Positions 22,735-33,636 of a DNA stretch of 64,000 nt are shown in pieces. The stretch lies in NCBI GenBank assembly GCA_021234155.1, contig JAJEKV010000165.1:62001-126000 (forward strand), in the 5' to 3' direction. The DNA comes from Isoetes taiwanensis. Lineage: Eukaryota > Streptophyta > Lycopodiopsida > Isoetales > Isoetaceae. Under the pieces are notes generated by a model that saw only the letters and a list, made by a program, of their open reading frames with translations, made no database searches and was not told where the DNA came from. The stretch's first letter is position 1, and each line of letters opens with the position of its first letter. Made by a program: the position numbers and the translations under genes.

Positions 22735-23895
22735 TTGGAAACTATTATAATTCATGCTACTTGCTCAGGTGTTGATTCCATAAGCCATTTTTACAGATCC
22801 AACTAGCAAAGTTTGCTGTGGTGGTAGAAAATAATGAACAGAAGATACTTAAATGATGTGCTCCTTAGAGAATAGGAAAGAATGGCTGGCATATGGGAGC
22901 TCCATTGAGATTAATCTGCTTCTCTAAAGTCTACAGTGAGACTCTTATACAAGCAAGCTAAACCAGACATAATTTCTTAGTTCAAAAAAAAGGGCAGCAT
23001 GTGCAACATGATCACATCCACTGATTCTTTGACTTTATGCACACCCACTGGTACTGTATGATATACAGAATAATAAACCACCAGTAAGTTGGGTCTCGAT
23101 ATATTTTCTTCACATACTGGCAGCCTATTGAGAGTTCCTACATAATATTCAGGGCAGCTAATTTTACAGTCTACCTGCCATTGAATGTTGAGGCTATTCA
23201 ATCACAAGACAAAATAACACTACCTTACAAGGGCCATGACTTAAAATTAACATTGGTCTACGGTAGAGGAAATTAATTTCAATGCTTTGTTGACCTACCA
23301 TTAAATCATTGCTTCATTGTGTAATCGGGCTAGAAAATCAATCTTAGACAATCAATGTCTAATAACAACCTGAATGTATATAAAATGAAAATTTATAGTC
23401 CCCCAATTTTTAATATTTTTTAATCTGTTGAGAAGCAACAATTAGTCACGTCTCATATTCATAGGACATGTCTTATATTTGAGTAATGGAAAACTAGAGA
23501 TTGCAAGCTTCTTGGGAAGCTTGCATGCATATAAGTTTTGACCTTATAAGTTCTTTTAATGTTTTGCCTTAAGATAATATGAGTAAAGATCCCATTGTTT
23601 TGCATACTTCGTCAATGGTTCAAAACAAAGTTTTATTTTCTACGAATATTACATGGGATACATATGTTCAAGAAAGTCCATTCCATCTTTTGTATTTTAT
23701 ATTTATTTGGCAAGAGGCACGGCCACATGTTTCATATTTTATTTCCGCACACAATTAACAAGATTCAAGTATTTGAAAGGTAGCTCTAATTAAAGGTCCC
23801 CAAGTACTTTTAAAGGTAGCTGAAAATAAAGGTTCAACACACAATGAACAAGTTATTTAAATTCACACCGTAATAAATGCAATGCCTTCAAAGGG
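22735..23895. other. No gene recognised
   Basis: AT-rich with stops in all frames. A 74-codon minus-strand open stretch (23201-22977) has no resemblance to a known family. Confidence 0.5.
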
Positions 23896-23899
23896 TTAC

Positions 23900-24830
23900 A
23901 TGTTGTGGTTTACAACATATTCATAGCCACAGTAAATCCACTTTCATATAAAGCAGCAAGAGAGAGCCCACAAGTTACTCTACGCAAATGCACAAAGTCC
24001 CAGCATTTACGGGTTCCAATTGCCCAGCAACGCTGGGCACCATTACTAGTGCATATTATAAAGTCTTTAACATCAAGTACTTGCATTTGGTACATAGGAC
24101 GAGGTAGAATTTTACATTATCATGCTTGTTATTTGGAGCCACCGCTGCAAAAGTGTCATCTACAGATACTTGTAGGCTACATAAGTCAGCAATGCCAACA
24201 TACGCGTCTCCTCCTTCCACATGCACATCTTCTTCAATAATAGCTTCATGGGATCTACCACCACTAGTTCAAACTTCTTAGCATATGATGAATTGGAGCA
24301 AGATTTCCAATTCGACTCTAATCAATCTATCAAAAGCAAAAGAGAGGTTTTTGTTTGAATCTTTTTCTTGCTGCCAAACACCATTACTTGTGATTTGTCC
24401 TTATTAACTATCATTCCGTTTTTTTATGCAAAACTCATGGAACACATCAAGGTATTTTTGTAGGCATGCACGGCTCTTACCAATAAGCACAACATCAATG
24501 CTGAAGAGCAATAGACGAAGAACATGGTGCTACAGTCCTACTCCAATCCCCCCTTGTCTGTTTAGCCAATCTTTGACTTCATCGATATAGAGTCCAAAGA
24601 GCACAAAGAACAATGGCTTTTTCACTCCAATAGTGTTCTGAACCATATCTGCACCTTTGAAAAGGAAAGAGATCTCAATTAGCACTTGGTTATACAAGCA
24701 ATCCACACATGTCTCAGGTCAATGGTCAATGGGTACTTAGAGAGATTCCAGTCTTTCATAATATAGTTTTAGTCAATCAATGTAGACATATAAATCCATA
24801 AACACCAAACATCTCTATTTTTTCTTTTTT
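23900..24830 (-). pseudogene. LINE reverse transcriptase fragment
   Basis: From about 24650 down, the minus strand reads GVKKPLFFVLFGLYIDEVKDWLNRQGG, where intact elements have RQGCPLSP..FGLYIDE. It then gives LLLFSIDVVLIGKS in the position of the YADD box, followed by LQKYLDVFHEFC, a typical post-palm segment. The catalytic YADD is lost and several stops and shifts are present. It is more like the LINE at 1-2274 than the L1-type LINE at 25303. Confidence 0.72.
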
Positions 24831-24927
24831 TGGCTTCTTTTATGATCACTCTCAATGAAATTAGGTGGTCTTAAGTGGAATATCCTGCAGGAAATCCAGT
24901 TTGACACGTAGCTCTAGCTTTATTGGT

Positions 24928-25302
24928 GTCTGCTGCTACGGAGAAACAAAAGGCTGCAAGGATGGAGGCCCACATACAACTGCTGGTTGGAGGACAACAT
25001 CCACTTCGTGCAATTCGAAAGCATCAAGATAAGCTAGGTTTCACTAACATACAGGCAAGGCTGAAAGTTGAAGGGTTGCCCTTACTTTTTTTTGAACATC
25101 ACTCCAAAAAGTGGGCTTTCAAATTGCGTGGCATAATTTAAATTAGACTTTATTTTGCATTGTTAATGTAAACAATGCACGTGCTTTTTCTTCCACTTAA
25201 AATACTTAAGAGGGACAATGCATACAGAATATTTAACACATAAAGCTTGTATGAACATCATTAAATTTTAGAAAATCATTTAATTCATAACAATTTAAAA
25301 CA
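24928..25302 (+). repeat. Segmental duplication, copy B, left part
   Basis: This matches 3566-3881, including the coding fragment (24928-25141) and the block TTGCATTGTTAATGTAAACA. It is interrupted at 25302 by the LINE and resumes at 49422. Confidence 0.85.
25287..25302 (+). repeat. Target-site duplication of the nested LINE, left
   Basis: ATAACAATTTAAAACA is repeated exactly at 49422-49437 and present once, uninterrupted, at 3866-3881 in copy A. Confidence 0.95.
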
Positions 25303-25862
25303 GAATGGCGCTCATGATGGCGCTTAGGGTTTCAGCTCTACTCTTTTGCTCATAACACGAGATTCCAGTGTCAGATTCAGGTGTTCCTGGGCTCGTTTGG
25401 AAAGCTTATCGAAAGAGCTTTCCGTCGGTGTATGGTTTGTATGGTGTTTCCTCTGTTTTGGTCGACGGAATCCGCCTGACAGTCCCGGTCCCGCCAAAAC
25501 GTGCTTCTGGTGCTTCTACCACAGTTCATGGTGGATTTGGCAAAGAATATGCTGCAGATTCTCCCAGGATGAGTGTACGCAATGCACACAAGATGGATCG
25601 TGAGGGTGCTCTTTTGGCTCCTGAGAGTTTAGTCTCTTTGGTGCATCTCAATCCTTTAGTGTTGCCCAATATGTCTTCTGATGGCATGAGTGTGGCCGCC
25701 TCAATTGAGACAGGAGCTCCATCTTCTTCCTCGTCGCAGTTACTTGCTCCAGTTTCCGTCCCGATTGTAGTTGCAGCAACTACAGTTCGCACTGCTGCCC
25801 ACACGTCTGGTGAGATTGGAAGCCGTGTTGTGCCATTGGAAAACTCTTCTGAGAGTGTCACA

Positions 25863-26215
25863 CCTCCAACGCACGTTGGAGGTTCCTCGGACCAGGTGGT
25901 GCGCTCTGGCCAATTAGCGCCTCCAACACTCGTTGGAGGTTCTGGGGTTCAGGCAAGACCCTCTTTATCTGCCGAAGTTGCTGCTGGGCTACTAGCTCCT
26001 CCGACACAGGTTGGAAGTCCCTCATATCAGTTCAGACCTCATGTGCCTGTAGAGTGCTCCTCTGGACAGGCTGCACCTAATAGTGTTGCACGGTCGGCAC
26101 CTCCAACACAGGTTGGAAGTTCCTTGGTGCGGACTACTTCTACAGGTAGTGCTCGGGTGGTGGTGCAACCTCCACAAACTGGCGTATGTCCAACACACGT
26201 TGGAGGCTCCTCGGG
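25863..26215 (+). repeat. Five palindromic repeats inside ORF1
   Basis: Copies near 25863, 25920, 25998, 26101 and 26190 read like CCTCCAACGCACGTTGGAGG, an inverted repeat in the DNA that encodes PPTxVGGS. The first is palindromic over 20 bases. Confidence 0.85.
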
Positions 26216-27658
26216 GCAAGAGGAGTTTCCCCCTCTTCCCCCACGGCAGCCTGGGGCGACATCCTCTTCCATCCCCCGAGCTGCATCGACCACACCTTGG
26301 AGATCATCTGATACAGTTGCTCGAATTACAGGTGTCCGGTTCTCTGAGTGGCTTTGCAAGGGCCTGGCGGCTCCCGCCACCTCGGCTCGTGTCTCAGAGG
26401 CCATTGCCACCATGGTGGATAATAACAGGAAGGAAGTTGTGTCCTATCTCCAGCAATTGCAAGCCAAGCAAGACTCTATGGATGTCCAGCTCCCATCAGA
26501 CGAAATTTTTTATGAGGTTCAGAAGTGCAGGGCAACGTTTGAGCATTTTGGGGCTCCAGTGGTGCAGATTAGCCATGAGGATCATCGACGACATGTGGAG
26601 CAGTTGGTTGCGTGTTTCGTGGTCTGCCACTTCACTGGCCCTTTCCTGGATCTGAAGCACATGGGATCTTGGCTGTCTGGGCACCTTCACAAGCTAGGGC
26701 TCCCTGCTTATCAATCTATCAAGCTTGTGGCAAAAGATCAACGTTGTTTTCTTTTGATGTTTGAATCTCCTGAACCGGCTGCTCAACTCATAGAACGAGG
26801 TGTTGATCATCTCTGGAAACACTTCTTGCTCTATCAACAGTATGTTCCTGGATCCTTTCCAGCTAAGCCAGATGCCTTACGTGCCCCCTTCTGGTTTGCT
26901 ATCGAAGATTTTCCTCCGGACTTACAGGATTCCAAGTTCATTTCTGCCATTGCTAATGAGATTGGACTCCATTTGCAACACTCCATAACCAACGGCATCA
27001 CCAAGGTTTGCGTGGCAAGGCCCATTCATCGTGATTTGCCTCAAACAATTGTTGTCCAAAGCGGGCCCATGTTCTTTCCATTTAAGCTGTCCTTGTTGAA
27101 TGGTCTTGAGCTAGCTCTCATGTTTCCCGAAGCCCCTCTCTTTGCTCAATATCGTAGGGTTCACCAACAGGATTCTCCATCTGCTCCTCCGGCACTCCAT
27201 GCTCTTAGATCAGCTCCCACCTCAGTGGATATCTCACAAGTCCCTGTGCCTGTGATTGCCCCCCCTTGCTCTTCCAGTTGCAGCTCTTCCACCTCAGTCT
27301 CTGGATCACCAAATGTTGAGACTGGCTGAAATCCAGAAATCGCAAGAGCAAATTGAAGAGGCTCGTGGGCAGTATATGGACATTGATCAGCGTGGCATCC
27401 ACCCACCACCTAAACATCCACCGGCTCTTCGACAACCACGAAAGTCTGCTAAGAGATCTAATTCCTCTGCATCCCGGCCCTCAATTCCTGCTTCAGGTGG
27501 CACTGCCCCTCCCATTGCATCCCACGGTGGTCACTTTGATCCACTTCAGTGGGCTGATTTGGTTGATGAGGTTGCTGCCATGCCAGGTGCCCAGGAAACA
27601 TCCTCAAGTTCCCTTGAGACACCAGTGGTCTCATCTGAATTGGCCCCATCACAAGATC

Positions 27659-27663
27659 AATGC
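27659..27663 (+). repeat. 5-bp target-site duplication AATGC, left
   Basis: Repeated at 31882-31886 directly after the 3' LTR. Confidence 0.93.
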
Positions 27664-28111
27664 TGTTGATGTTTGGGGTTCTTGGCATCACCTTGCAGCA
27701 GCAGTCCATGACTGCCGGATGCCACAAGGCTGCCACAAATGCTCATGGATCAACAAAAGAAGGTGGGAAGAAACTCCAAGAACAAGAACAAAGCAAAGAA
27801 TGAACAAAACATAATCATATTGATGCTCCAAAAGGAGGTGCTCCAAAACGTGAGCAAAAACCCTAAACAATGAGAGGAAATGCTCTCTCTAAATAGTAGA
27901 GCAAAACCCTAACCCTAACTGACATCTCACCGTCCACAGATCTAGGCTAAATCTGGGCCATAGATTGTGGGGTCCAATATGACAAATACATGTGGCATAT
28001 GCCACCTACCATATATATGGGCTAAATCTGGGCCCTAGATCAAGTGGTCCAATGTGATGAATACATGTGGCCTATGCCACTCATACATATGTTTAGCCCA
28101 AAGGGCTAACA
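27664..28111. repeat. LTR, left copy, 448 bp
   Basis: TG...CA ends. It contains 18 extra bases at about 27909-27926 compared with the right copy. The end folds on itself: TTTAGCCC AAA GGGCTAA. Confidence 0.93.
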
Positions 28112-28447
28112 CTCCCCCCCACCACACCAAACTATGTAGAACCTTTATAACATCAAAGTTAAACATTTACAACAAAGGGCAAAAGTGAGGAGAAATAATG
28201 ATAATGTCGCCGAAAATTCTTGACCCAAAAATGCAAATGTCGATGAAATACAGAAATCATGAGAGGTTGAGAAGGCTGTCACCACTTCTCTTGAGCTTGC
28301 CACAAGCTCCTTTAATTCCATAGAAGTCGAATCTAATGTTGAGAAGGCTGTCACCACTTCTCATAGAGCTTGCCACTTAGCTCCGAATACATGCGCCAAT
28401 CAAAGTGTCTTGTAATGAGTGGAACAAAAATTTGGAAAGAAAAATTG

Positions 28448-28860
28448 TTGAAGGGGCGAAAGGTCCTAAGTCATCTTCACGCCAGTGTTGAACTTGAAAA
28501 GTTGAAACAAGGAGTTGAAACATAAGTGATTGAAGGGGCGGAAGGCAAGTCAGCTTCACGCCATTTGTTGAACTTGAAAGAGTTTGAGCAAATAGTTGAA
28601 CTTGAAGGAGTTGAAATTGAAGGGGCGGAAGGCGATAAGTCATCTTCACGCCATTGGTTGAACTTGAAAGAGGTTCGACCGCCATGTATTATGGACGGAT
28701 GAGGTTGATCAAAATGTTGAACTTGAAAAAGTTGACACCAAAGAGAAATTGCTGAAATTGGCCTGCACATGCCATGTGGCCATGTGAGGTTGATGCACGA
28801 AGGGGCGGAAGGCAGAATTCATCTTCACGCCATTGCAGGAACTTGAAATTTGTTGGTACA
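28448..28860. repeat. Four-copy interspersed repeat inside the LTR element
   Basis: GAAGGGGCGGAAGG, then a variable spacer, then CATCTTCACGCCATT and GTTGAACTTGAAA, recurs starting near 28448, 28532, 28617 and 28797. Confidence 0.85.
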
Positions 28861-28974
28861 AAGGTGCAAAGCAGATATAAGAATCGGGCAAAAGATGAGG
28901 CGTCCCCCAAAATGTGCCAAAAATATGCTCCAGATGCTGCTTGCGTCAAAAGTTGATCAAAAGTTGTGCTCTAA

Positions 28975-29800
28975 GTCACGCCGTGAGGGGCCGTGACAGA
29001 TTGTTGAAATCACGCCATTGGGCCGTGATGTTTGAAGTCATAGTTGCATAAAATTTTACCTCCAAAGGTATAATGGTAGGATGAGATATTCTGGTATGTA
29101 AAAAAATGGCTTGAACATTAGAAGGGGTGAAAAACACCAAAAATATGGGCCATGTGGAATATTCAAGTGTCTAAGTCTCTCTAGGAAAGAAAGTCATAAA
29201 GGATGATGACAATGTGTTGACATGGGAGAAATGTGCCACGCCAGAGGATGGGCCGTGGGGTTTGATGCCGTGAGGGCCGTTAGGTATCTGATGTTGAGGC
29301 CACGCCGCGGGCCGCGGGTGCCGCGAAGGCCACGCCTGGCGACGGGTCAGGGAGCCGCCCACGCCGCGGATGGGCCGCGGGGAGTAGGCCACGCCGTGAA
29401 GGGCCGTGGGAGCTATGTGAAGATATTGGCAGGGGAAGCCACGCCTCGATGGCCGCGGGCTTCTAATGGCGGTGTTGCAATGCACGCTGGTAAGGATTTG
29501 CAGACTTGAAGACGCCGTGATGGCTGTGGGCTGGTTGTTTGTGGAAGAACATTGGAGAAGCCACGCCGTGATGGGCCGTGGGGCTCTGATGCTCTGACGG
29601 ACAATTTGGCTTGAGGTGCTGATGCTCTGGGGTTCTGAGAGCGGCCACGCCAGGATGGGCCGTGGGGTGAGGAGGCCACGCCGTGAAGGGCCGTGGGAGC
29701 TCCGATGATGCCGTGAGGTGCTGAGGGAAGAGAGGCCAAGCCGTGACAGGCCGTGGCGCCTAGAAAGTCGTTTGTTGGTCCACGCCGTGAGGGGCCGTGG
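28975..29800. repeat. About 14 hairpin motifs CCACGCC...GGGCCGTGG
   Basis: The motif CCACGCCGTGAAGGGCCGTG and close variants recur at irregular spacing (for example near 28977, 29234, 29387, 29560, 29645, 29674, 29779). Each is an imperfect inverted repeat able to form a short stem with CCACG and CGTGG arms. Confidence 0.85.
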
Positions 29801-29809
29801 AGGTATGCA

Positions 29810-31450
29810 TAGCTGTTACTCTTGATTTCAACGGATCTCTGGAGCTGAGAGTAAGATTGTCACGAAAAAAAGGATATGGCATTTCATGGCCTCGAAAATA
29901 CTTTGTGAGGGTGAGTGTGCATCGCCGCTGCTGCTGTCTCTGGTCAGGCCACAAGCAAAAGATTGTGGCGGGGATTTCCTGTGCGATAATAAACCTGTAT
30001 CCCTGTTTCTCTGAGATTGTGATGATTTGCTGTGGAACTAGAAAGCACAGATTGTGCTTGTATTACGAAAGGAATTGGGCAAGGTAGAATGATTTGCCCC
30101 CTTATGGAGCATTTCTTACAAGGAAGAAGCCAATTAATTGTAGAGGTAAGGTCTGACAAATGCGGGCCTCCTTTCTTGAAAGCTGGCATATATGGCATGG
30201 ATTGGAGCGGAACAGAGGACCAGGAACCCAAAAGCGGTCTCCACAATTATGGGTTAAGAATTTTTGGATGCAAAGCAGAGAGCCTGTGTGTGGTTCATCA
30301 AGAAGAGCTAGGGTAATAAAAGACAGAAATCTCCTTCAGTATGCAGTCGGGATTATGGGCCCTGCATGTTGTGCGAAGATTGCTAAGTTTCGCAAGATAT
30401 TCCTGGAAGTCTGGCATGATTGGAGCTGGCCTAGCAGATTGGCCCAAAAACAAACTCTTGCTATCCATGAAGAACTTGAGTCATCTGTTGTTTGTGTTAC
30501 CCGGTACAGAACACTGGGCATGCTTGCTCTGCAGCTGGGTTATCTTCCATAGGCATGGAGATTGCCTTGTATAGAATTTATAATGGCTGTTAAAACCCCA
30601 ACTGCAGCCAAATGAATTTCATGATTCCAGAAAAAGTGTCACAGATGTGCTGAGTAACTGAAGGGCTTTATATTTCGTTGCTTATGCCAAAAGCATTGGA
30701 TTGTGTCCCGCATAGATGAACTGTGTGTGCATTTGTCAAGCTGTGTTGCTTGTGACCATGCAACTGCAAAATCAAGGAACCTTCTGCTGAATCCGAAAGA
30801 TACCTCGAGTAAAAACGACACGGTTGCTTGTGTATAGACTCGAACGCGATTTCATCAAGATGCGTAGCAACAATAAAGGAGATCTGTGAGGCAGCAACAT
30901 TGGATCTGGCTAGAACGGTGTCAAAAACCCCTAAAATTGGTTGATAATGTGCGCTGGAATCGGTGAACTGCAGAAGAATAGTAACGAATCGAACTCAGAG
31001 GAACGAAAGTCCCATGGATGCGATGGTATTATGCCCAAATTGAACCAAGATTTGGTGTTGGTTGTGTCTGCACCCAAAAAAAATAATAATAATTGTACCG
31101 TCATGTCGCAGAAGAAATGTTGCTCCTTGGCTTGAATGTGAGCACACAGGATAGAAAAAATAATGTGTCGATGCGGAACCCACAGAAATGGAACAAATAT
31201 ATGCTCCTGGCTTGAATGTTTACACAGAACAGAGTATGGATAGCAAAAATTAAGACCCAATGTGACAAATAAGAACGTATTGTGCCGCAAATCATTTCTG
31301 CCCCTTTCTGAAACATGGGCAGATATTAGAGATGAGGATGGAAGAAAGTGTCGATGTAGAACAATCTTTTTTGCTTGAAAACTTTTGGAGATGCTTGAAA
31401 AGAAAACAAAGTATGATCATGAGCGAAAGAGACCCCGGCATGAGGCGCCA
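29810..31450. other. Right interior of the LTR element
   Basis: Several open stretches of up to 130 codons (30160-30552) show no resemblance to gag, protease, reverse transcriptase or integrase. Confidence 0.5.
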
Positions 31451-31451
31451 G

Positions 31452-31881
31452 TGTTGATGTTTGGGGTTCTTGGCATCACCTTGCAGCAGCAGTCCATGAC
31501 TGCCGGATGCCACAAGGCTGCCACAAATGCTCATGGATCAACAAAAGAAGGTGGGAAGAAACTCCAAGAACAAGAACAAAGCAAAGAATGAACAAAACAT
31601 AATCATATTGATGCTCCAAAAGGAGGTGCTCCAAAACGTGAGCAAAAATCCTAAACAATGAGAGGAAATGCTCTCTCTAAATAGTAGAGCAAAACCCCAC
31701 CGTCCACAGATCTAGGCTAAATCTGGGCCATAGATTGTGGGGTCCAATATGACAAATACATGTGGCATATGCCACCTACCATATATATGGGCTAAATCTG
31801 GGCCCTAGATCAAGTGGTCCAATGTGATGAATACATGTGGCCTATGCCACTCATACATATGTTTAGCCCAAAGGGCTAACA
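31452..31881. repeat. LTR, right copy, 430 bp
   Basis: Matches 27664-28111 apart from one substitution and the 18-bp deletion. The target duplication AATGC follows at 31882-31886. Confidence 0.93.
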
Positions 31882-31882
31882 A

Positions 31883-32622
31883 ATGCGGTTAGTCTCATGG
31901 AATGTTCAGGGGGTAGCCTCCTCCCCCCTCAAGCGGAGTCGTATTTTTTTTTACTTATCTAGATTGGATGCTCAGTTTGTATGTCTTCAAGAGCATAAGT
32001 GTCGTAAGGGAGACGTATCAAAGCTTGCAGACATGATTGGTCGCAGGTTTAATGTCCTTATCGCAGCAGCTGATTCTGCCAGTGCAGGGGTCGTGATAGC
32101 ATGGCTTCCTTCTTTGCCAGTCATCTTTACTCAGGCTGATCGCTTTGGTCGTTGGGCCCTAATTGTATGGCAGGAACAAGGGGTTAAATATGGTCTAATT
32201 AATGTTTATGCCCACAATAGACCTCATCAGAGAGCTTCACTATGGGCCTCTTTGCGAGGGAAGATACTCAGCTTGGGCTGCCACATTTCATGGCTTCTTG
32301 TTGGGGATCTCAATATGGTGGAAGTGGAGTCTGATCGGTTGGGGCCGACCTCTACAGTGGTGTCTGGTTTTGAACACCAGCAGTGGCTTCGTCTACTCCA
32401 TGACTGCAACCTCTCGGAGATTGATGGTGAAGGTGCCTTCACTTGGTGCAATGGTCAAATTGGTGGGGGTCGCGCAAGCTCTCGGTTGGATAGAGCTTAT
32501 TGGAATGCAGATACAGTTGCGGCACTTCCAAGTCTCTTTCGCTTCTGTCTCAGAGATAACTCAGTTTCAGATCACCATCCGCAATTCATTTCAGACGAGC
32601 CCCTGCAGCAGCGGCGGCCTGG
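31883..32622 (+). pseudogene. LINE ORF2 part 1: apurinic-type endonuclease
   Basis: The endonuclease nicks target DNA to prime reverse transcription. It starts MRLVSWNVQG at an ATG lying inside the AATGC target duplication of the upstream LTR element. All family landmarks are visible: WN near the start, LQEHK (catalytic Glu, about 31985), GDLNMVE (about 32308) and SDHHP (catalytic His, about 32567). In the uninterrupted LINE the ORF1 stop (TAG at 31889-31891) would overlap this ORF2 start. The reading is cut at 32622 by the short inverted-repeat element and resumes in frame at 32940. Confidence 0.9.
32619..32622 (+). repeat. 4-bp target-site duplication CTGG, left
   Basis: Repeated at 32940-32943. 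Removing the element plus one copy rejoins the ORF2 frame exactly. Confidence 0.85.
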
Positions 32623-32939
32623 GGGTGAAAGCATGCTACGGTGTACCACTTTTGGAACCCTCAAAAGTACCTACACTGGGTACTTTTAAATCTGGTACAT
32701 TCATAGTTTTCTTTTCATTAAAATCAATTGAAAATTTTTGGATTGAAGGTCAATAACATGTCAATCTATAGTATCATAGCAATACCATTAGAGATTAAAA
32801 TGAATGGATCAACTCTCAAATTTATTGTTTCTTGAGACATTTGTGCGAGTTCCAGGTACCCAGTACTGGGTACTTTTCTGGGTAGTTTTGCACTCTCTAA
32901 AAGGTAATTTATATGGTACACCCTAGCATGCTTTCACCC
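32623..32939. mobile_element. Short inverted-repeat element M1, 317 bp
   Basis: The termini are inverted repeats of about 26 bp, GGGTGAAAGCATGCTA then C or G then GGTGTACCA. Inside are GGGTAC-rich subterminal palindromes (CCCAGTACTGGG). There is no coding capacity. A second copy in the opposite orientation lies at 46920-47241 in the same LINE. The 4-bp target duplication does not fit the usual 2-3, 8 or 9 bp of the common plant families. Confidence 0.9.
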
Positions 32940-33636
32940 CTGGAAGGACGTGTTTTCGCTTGAACGTGAAGTTCTTAAAGGATGCTGATTTTCAAGAAGG
33001 TTGCAAGAATACTTGGACAACTGCCTTCAATCGACGTCGAGGTATGACTGGCATAGTGGATGCAATTGCGGCAGTCAAGGGTTTTGCCAAAGAATGGGGT
33101 CGAGAGTCTGCAGCAGCAGGTCGTGCTTTACTGGACACTTTGTATCAGGACCTGCTCCATTCTCGACAGGGACGTCTTCCAGGTGTTCATGATCGTGATA
33201 TTTTGGCACCGATCCAAGCATTGGAGGAGGAGCAAATTCAGCAAGCAAAGATGAAGGCAGGTCTGCAGTGGTTTCGTGATGGAGACCATCGTACGTGCTT
33301 CTTTTTTCGTGCAGCTAAGAGGTGTCGCATGACATCAACCATGTCCTCATTGCTTTTTCCGAATGGTTCGATGCTAACAGAGCCGACTGAACTCAGGCAG
33401 CATCTGCATAATCACTTCCAGACGTTTTTTGCTGAGAAACATCTTCCCTTTCAATCAGAAATGCAAGATGCTGTTTTATCTAGGATTTCCCCCATCATCT
33501 CTGGTGAGCAGCGCGAGTCAATAGAGGCGGCTATGACAGCTAACAATTTAAAATCGGCAGTCTTTGAACTGAAAAGAGGCAAATGCCCAGGTTTGGATGG
33601 TTTGCCAATTGAGTTCTTCCAGGAGTATTGGGAATG
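32940..33636 (+). pseudogene. LINE ORF2 part 2: linker and start of reverse transcriptase
   Basis: This continues the endonuclease frame after M1. It contains the connecting region (QQAKMKAGLQWFRDGDHRTC, about 33235-33295, a usual W...GD..T.FF segment) and the first reverse transcriptase block (GKCPGLDGLPIEFFQEYW, about 33580-33632). It is cut by the chromovirus after the TSD GAATG (33632-33636) and resumes in frame at 46622. Confidence 0.88.

Larger units (their letters stand above)
25368..27663 (+). pseudogene. LINE ORF1, DUF4283-like nucleic-acid-binding protein
   Basis: ORF1-type protein expected to coat the LINE RNA. The first 300 residues are Ser/Pro/Val-rich with five copies of a PPTxVGGS motif. 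Around residues 390-560 is a DUF4283-like region: HVEQLVACFVVCHFTG, LVAKDQRCFLLMFESPE, and FWFAIEDFPPDLQDSKFISA, which fits the family's W..L...P......l..ia pattern. The first frame closes at 27329. The product clearly continues in the +1 frame (SLDHQMLRLAEIQKSQEQIE onward) up to the LTR insertion at 27664, so a frameshift lies between about 27256 and 27329. No ATG stands at the beginning: the open frame starts after 25362 and the first ATG is about 70 codons in, so the original start is lost or non-AUG. Confidence 0.8.
27664..31881. mobile_element. Non-autonomous LTR retrotransposon, 4.2 kb
   Basis: Direct terminal repeats begin TGTTGATG and end GGGCTAACA, flanked by the 5-bp duplication AATGC. 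The 3.3 kb interior has no gag or pol sequence I can recognise. A tRNA primer binding site is not evident after the 5' LTR (CTCCCCCCCCACC). The LTRs differ by one substitution I can see plus an 18-bp indel, so the insertion is recent and must have used proteins from another element. Orientation cannot be set. Confidence 0.9.

Noticed and set aside
27688-27870. Open stretch repeated in both LTRs of the 4.2 kb element (also 31476-31658)
   Set aside because: Its duplication follows from the LTRs; no family resemblance and it runs across the LTR.
27909-27926. Telomere-like AACCCTAACCCTAA in the left LTR
   Set aside because: Only two units, inside an indel between LTRs; no sign of a telomeric or interstitial telomere array.
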